Below the pieces are notes generated by a model. That model saw only the letters and a list, made by a program, of their open reading frames with translations, was not told where the DNA came from and ran no database searches. A DNA stretch of 59,442 nucleotides from NCBI GenBank assembly GCA_031292615.1, contig JARLGT010000114.1, forward strand, positions 1 through 59,442, written 5' to 3'. The DNA comes from Coriobacteriia bacterium. Lineage in GTDB: Bacteria; Actinomycetota; Coriobacteriia; Anaerosomatales; JAAXUF01. Below, one piece after another: positions 55,705-59,442 of the stretch. The translations under genes were made by a program, and so were the position numbers. Position 1 is the stretch's first letter; every line of letters begins with the position of its first letter.

Positions 55705-58101
55705 ATGTTGGGCAAACGCTCGGTCGCACGCCTGCTCTTGATCGTCGCCGCAGTCGCGGCACTTACGATGGCATTTGCCAGCGCTGCGCTGGCGGCACCC
55801 ACGGTGCCGATCATGACCTTCAACGACCTTCGCACCGCGCTCGGCAGCGGCCCGCTGGACGGCTACATGGCCACCGTGGTCCAGGGCTCCGATATTGCCA
55901 CCATCCCACTCAAGGTCCTGGCAGTTCCCAAGACCGGGGACGCCTACGACGAGGGATCGCTCATCACCTTCGATGCGACCGGTTCGGTCATTGCGCAGTA
56001 CGGCGGCATCGTCGCCGGAATGAGCGGTAGCCCCGTCTATGTCAAGACCGCCAGCGGCGACAAGCTCGTGGGCGCCGTCTCCTACGGCGACTACTTCACG
56101 CTGGGCGGCCGAGGCCTCGCAACGCCCATCGAGGCGATGTCGAAGATCGAGACCGATCACGCCACCGACGTCGTGCCCATGAGCGCGCCGGTGATCACCT
56201 CCAGCGGCGTCATCAACAAGATCATCATCGCGCCGGATCCTCAGGACTACTCGGCTGAGGCAGCGGCTGGTGCATTCGTCGCCAAGCCGCTCGGCTCGGT
56301 CTTCATCGGCGGGATGAAGCCCACCTCGACCATGTACAAAGCGCTGGCCCAGGACCTCACGGCTCACGGCGTCAGCCTCGTGAACATCGAGGCGCCTCTG
56401 AGCTCCGGAGGCAGCGGCCCTCTCTTCTCCACCGAGATGACTGCCGGTGCAAGCGTGGCGGCACTCGCTGCGCGCGGCGACATGATCGTGGGTGGCGCCG
56501 GTACGGTCACCTACGTCAACGGCAACAACGTGCTCGCGTTCGGCCACCCGGCGTACTGGTCGGGCGCCACGAGCCTGTACATGGCCAACGCCTGGATCGA
56601 GAGCGTCTGGCCGAGCTCCTACGAGGCGTACAAGGTGTGGGACGCCGGCGCAGTGAATGGCGTCATCACTCAGGACCGCCGTTCCGGCGTCCTCGGCAAG
56701 CTGGGTGCTGTCGCCAACGAGACCACGATCACGGCGACCGCCACAGACCGCGAGAGCCACGCCACCACATCGTCGACGGTCTACATTCCGCGCCAGCTCT
56801 TCAGCAACGGCATGGCCGACGGCTCCATGGCCGCTGCCGCGGTCTACATGGCGGGCTACAACCTCTACGACCAAAGCCTTTTGGCCGGTAGCGCGTACAC
56901 CACCACGACGGTCGACGTCGCCGACGGCAAAGGCAGCAGCTACGAGGTCGTCATCCCCAACCACATCGACAGCCCCGACACCGTCTACGACGCATCCATG
57001 GACTCGGAGATGGCCATCGACGACCTGCAGTCCGTCCTGCAGTGGGGTAACGAGGACCTTCGAATCCTGTCGGTTCGCCTGGAGGGCACGTACTCCGCGA
57101 AGCACGAGCGTGCCACCATCGTGGGCGTCGAGGCGCCCAACGGCGTCAAGATCGGCGCCAACCGCGTCAACGTACAGGCAATCGTCTACGGCCAAGAAGC
57201 GACGCAAACCATCGCAACAACTCTCACCGTCCCGGCCGGAACAGCGCTGGGTGGAACGATCTCGGCCACGTCACTCGATACCGGGTCCAGTGACGATCAG
57301 ACGGACTCCGAGGCGCCCGTGGCGCGCACTACCATCGCCGGGGAGGTCAAGGACCTCAACAATTCGCTGCCCCAGAGCACGGTAGCCGTCACCTTCCAGC
57401 CGAGCCTCTCGGGTCAGGACTCTTCGTCGTTCACCAAGCCCCCATCGACTACGCCGATCACCGCCAACACGGTGACCCAGTGGCCCATCACCGGCTACGC
57501 CGAGACCGATGTGACGCAGATCAACATCCTCGACGCATCGGGCTCCATCTCGTTCGGCGACTGGCCCTACATCGTGGGCGAGATCGACGGTCCCTCGGAT
57601 CCGACAACCGTCACGGTGTACGCGACGCAGGCCGGCAGCTCGGTCGAGACACTCATCGACACCACGCAGCCCACCCTGTCCGACGGCAGTCTCGAGTTCG
57701 AGTTCTTCGACCTGCCCCCGATCTACACGAACACGACCTACCGCGTGCACGTCGACGCGACGCCCGGCAACTCTGGCGCAGACACCTACGTGACGGTGGG
57801 CGTGAAGGCGCCAGTAAGCCTCAGAACGTCGGCCGGCCACATCAAGCCAGGTAGAACCGTAGGCCTTACCGCAAGCGTCTATCCCAACACCGCAGCAGGC
57901 GGCACCGTGGTCTTCGAGCGCCTCTCGGGCAAGAAGTGGCTGAAGCTCGCGAGCAAGACGCTTGCGGTATCCGGCTCCTACGCCAAGGCCTCCTACTCGT
58001 GGAAGCCTGGCAAGGGCACGCAGAAGGTTCGCGCCCGCTACCTCGGCGGCACGTACAACGCAGCCAACACCTCCGGCACCAAGGCGGTCCTCGTCAAGTA
58101 G
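55705..58101 (+). CDS. Secreted SpoIVB/S55-type peptidase-like protein
   Basis: 798 residues. Signal peptide (about 1-31, ending ALAA). From residue 105 the SpoIVB-like block GGIVAGMSGSPVYVKTASGDKLVGAVSYG has the S55 serine in GMSGSP, and VLAFGHPAYWSG is the second signature. In Bacillus SpoIVB cleaves SpoIVFA to start sigma-K processing; here no spore genes are near, so the role is different. The last 95 residues, KAPVSLRTSAGHIKPGR to AVLVK, are a beta-sandwich like that of the beta-helix protein at 9487-11274. The catalytic histidine was not identified, so activity is uncertain. ATG 55705 follows AAGGGG. A perfect terminator follows. Confidence 0.87.
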   Translation: MLGKRSVARLLLIVAAVAALTMAFASAALAAPTVPIMTFNDLRTALGSGPLDGYMATVVQGSDIATIPLKVLAVPKTGDAYDEGSLITFDATGSVIAQYGGIVAGMSGSPVYVKTASGDKLVGAVSYGDYFTLGGRGLATPIEAMSKIETDHATDVVPMSAPVITSSGVINKIIIAPDPQDYSAEAAAGAFVAKPLGSVFIGGMKPTSTMYKALAQDLTAHGVSLVNIEAPLSSGGSGPLFSTEMTAGASVAALAARGDMIVGGAGTVTYVNGNNVLAFGHPAYWSGATSLYMANAWIESVWPSSYEAYKVWDAGAVNGVITQDRRSGVLGKLGAVANETTITATATDRESHATTSSTVYIPRQLFSNGMADGSMAAAAVYMAGYNLYDQSLLAGSAYTTTTVDVADGKGSSYEVVIPNHIDSPDTVYDASMDSEMAIDDLQSVLQWGNEDLRILSVRLEGTYSAKHERATIVGVEAPNGVKIGANRVNVQAIVYGQEATQTIATTLTVPAGTALGGTISATSLDTGSSDDQTDSEAPVARTTIAGEVKDLNNSLPQSTVAVTFQPSLSGQDSSSFTKPPSTTPITANTVTQWPITGYAETDVTQINILDASGSISFGDWPYIVGEIDGPSDPTTVTVYATQAGSSVETLIDTTQPTLSDGSLEFEFFDLPPIYTNTTYRVHVDATPGNSGADTYVTVGVKAPVSLRTSAGHIKPGRTVGLTASVYPNTAAGGTVVFERLSGKKWLKLASKTLAVSGSYAKASYSWKPGKGTQKVRARYLGGTYNAANTSGTKAVLVK

Positions 58102-58141
58102 CCGAGAACCCCTCGCGCGCTAGCGCGCAACCGTAGTACGC

Positions 58142-58178
58142 AAGCGCCCGGCGGATCGATTCCGCCGGGCGCTTCTGC
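58142..58178 (+). terminator. Intrinsic terminator of the S55-type gene
   Basis: AAGCGCCCGGCGGA (58142-58155) pairs perfectly with TCCGCCGGGCGCTT (58161-58174) over 14 bp, loop TCGAT, then CTGC. Confidence 0.85.
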
Positions 58179-58452
58179 GTGCTCTCACATAGCATGCGGC
58201 CGTCTCGGCTGCGGGCTCCGGGCGCCGTTTCACACAGTTCTTGCGAAGTCGTCACGTCCGCGCAACGACTTGCAGCCTCGTTGCAACCACTTCCGTTCCG
58301 TGCCGCCCAACAATGGCAATGGCGGGACTCGCACATCGTCGCTCCGTGATGGCCAGGCCGGCTCCACCCGAGAAGCCCGATACCGGCCAGCACGGCGACT
58401 CGCACCCCAGCTCGCCACTCAATAACGAGCACAAATACGAAGGGGGCACGTG
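58179..58452 (+). promoter_or_regulatory. Intergenic region upstream of the metallophosphoesterase gene
   Basis: 274 bases without coding features. A perfect 7-bp inverted repeat GCAACGA/TCGTTGC (58262-58268 and 58278-58284) with nine-base spacer is the only regular element and could be an operator. No riboswitch consensus or strong promoter was recognised. Confidence 0.4.
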
Positions 58453-59442
58453 ATGGACCGCAGGGATTTCATCAAGTCAGGTGCGATCGGCGCAGCCGCG
58501 CTGACGGTCGGAGGTTTGGCTCCGTGGCTCACCCCGGAGGGCGCTTTCGCCGCAAGCAGGATGCATCGCGAGAACGGCAAGCCTTGGAAGTTCGGCGTCA
58601 TGGCCGACACGCAGTGGGGCAAGAACCTCGACGGCCAGAACCCTGGCACGTGCGCGGTGGGCATCATCAGCCTGGTCAACGCCGAGTTCATCAAGCACGG
58701 CGTCAAGTTCGTCATCCAGGTGGGCGACCTGATCGACCAGGAAGACGACACCACCAATGGCACCGCAGGCAAGCGGACCATGCCCGTTCGCGCCGCGGCA
58801 GCGCAGGCGCTCTACGACGCCGAGATCGGCTTCTTCCCGCTCCGTGGCAACCACGAGGGCAGCACGACGGCCGCGAACGAGTTCCTCGGCCTGTACCCGC
58901 AGGCACGCGGGTACGGCAAGCACGTCCACGGCGCCGACAACTTCTCGAGCCCGTTCGCCGCGCTTGACGGCCTGAGCTACTCGTTTGACTTCAGCAACGT
59001 TCGCTTCGTGATGCTCGACCAGTTCGCTCGTGCCGACGGCAGCGTCTTCAACGGCACGACCACGGCCTACCTCTCGCCGGCAAGCACCGGCCCGTCGACC
59101 GCGGCAGTTGGCGCCAACATCATCGACCAGCAGCCTTGGATCGACTCCAGCCTCTCTGGTCGCCGCAAGAACTCCCACGCGTTCGTGCTCGCACACAAGA
59201 ACCTGATCGGCCAGAACCACGTCGACACGCTCTTCGGCGACGATCCGTCGAAGAACCCGGCCGGCCGCAACGCGTTCATCGGCAGCCTCGCGAAGAACGG
59301 CGTGCGCTATACGCTGGGTGGGCACGACCACATGCATCATCGCTCGCTCGTGACCAGTCCCGATGGGTCTGCCACGGTCAAGGAAATCATCTGCTCCTCG
59401 GACAGCTACAAGTTCTACTATCCGGCGAAGCCCTCCAACGTC
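58453..59442 (+). CDS. Tat-exported metallophosphoesterase (partial, 3' end outside window)
   Basis: 330 residues visible. MDRRDFIKSGAIGAAAL is a twin-arginine signal (RRDFIK). The calcineurin-like motifs follow in order: VMADTQW (usual DxH is DTQ), GDLIDQ, RGNHE, and later AHKN and GGHDHMHH. All metal ligands except the usual first histidine are present; some extracellular family members use DTQ in that place. It probably hydrolyses extracellular phosphate esters or phosphodiesters after folding with metals in the cytoplasm. ATG 58453 follows AAGGGGG by six bases. The gene runs off the window. Confidence 0.9.
   Translation, partial: MDRRDFIKSGAIGAAALTVGGLAPWLTPEGAFAASRMHRENGKPWKFGVMADTQWGKNLDGQNPGTCAVGIISLVNAEFIKHGVKFVIQVGDLIDQEDDTTNGTAGKRTMPVRAAAAQALYDAEIGFFPLRGNHEGSTTAANEFLGLYPQARGYGKHVHGADNFSSPFAALDGLSYSFDFSNVRFVMLDQFARADGSVFNGTTTAYLSPASTGPSTAAVGANIIDQQPWIDSSLSGRRKNSHAFVLAHKNLIGQNHVDTLFGDDPSKNPAGRNAFIGSLAKNGVRYTLGGHDHMHHRSLVTSPDGSATVKEIICSSDSYKFYYPAKPSNV

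Noticed and set aside
55528-57207. Long open frame on the minus strand opposite the S55-type gene
   Set aside because: Arg/Asp/Gly/Val-rich composition typical of an antisense frame in GC-rich DNA; the plus-strand gene has a signal peptide, motifs and RBS. The same reasoning removed similar frames opposite the MgtE-like gene and the ccoO gene.
1-59442. Mobile elements, CRISPR array, replication origin, phage genes
   Set aside because: No transposase, integrase, spaced repeats, DnaA-box cluster or phage structural genes were recognised; the holin-like gene belongs to a chromosomal family.

Overview
This is a high-GC chromosomal segment carrying about 50 protein genes, one tRNA and several regulatory RNAs. 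No phage, transposon, CRISPR array or replication origin was seen. The gene content suggests an uncultured actinobacterium, most likely of the class Coriobacteriia: an NRAMP-related magnesium transporter of the kind known from Eggerthella, UPF0182, a holin-X-like protein, UppP, VanW and LCP-family envelope proteins, many GTG/TTG starts and short overlapping genes. This placement is an inference from gene families, not a phylogeny. The presence of a cbb3-type terminal oxidase means the organism can use oxygen at low tension.

Layout. 1-5.7 kb: envelope genes (partial VanW-type protein, UppP undecaprenyl-diphosphate phosphatase, a tandem pair of COG4705 membrane proteins, an LCP-like protein that has lost its catalytic arginines). 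5.8-9 kb: two paralogous sensor HD-GYP c-di-GMP phosphodiesterases. 9.2-13.7 kb: tRNA-Arg(CCT), a secreted beta-helix protein, a MarR regulator and small proteins, one of them with two compensating frameshifts. 13.7-21.7 kb: a cbb3 oxidase operon (ccoN, a five-heme ccoO fusion, ccoS, two unknown genes, ccoI, an exonuclease) preceded by a phosphoribosyltransferase gene with its own promoter. 21.9-27.6 kb: RmuC, an NitT/TauT-type ABC importer, a zinc-finger GNAT protein, a HAD phosphatase. 27.8-32.1 kb: an M-box magnesium riboswitch, a candidate leader peptide overlapping an intrinsic terminator, an MgtE-like protein, an NRAMP-related Mg transporter and 5-formyl-THF cyclo-ligase.

32.1-40.7 kb: further envelope genes on the minus strand (polysaccharide deacetylase, YbaK, GNAT, PRC-barrel and YtxH proteins, Ddl, a T-box-controlled aminotransferase, a stand-alone cyanophycin-synthetase N-terminal domain, holin-like protein, a secreted lysozyme-fold protein). 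40.7-48 kb: UPF0182 giant membrane protein, an HD-GYP/HEAT gene pair sharing a novel N-terminal domain, and Maf. 48-55.4 kb: a secreted RHS/YD-repeat polymorphic toxin with an NlpC/P60-like tip, split by one frameshift and followed by a candidate immunity lipoprotein. 55.7 kb to the end: a secreted SpoIVB/S55-type protein and a Tat-exported metallophosphoesterase cut off by the window edge.

Two themes connect the genes: cell-envelope construction (lipid-carrier recycling, Ddl, LCP, VanW, lytic enzymes) and signalling by c-di-GMP turnover (three HD-GYP proteins, with no GGDEF or EAL protein in the window). The three frameshifts are single-base changes, two of them in C or G runs, which is what sequencing or assembly error would produce; true pseudogenization is the alternative.
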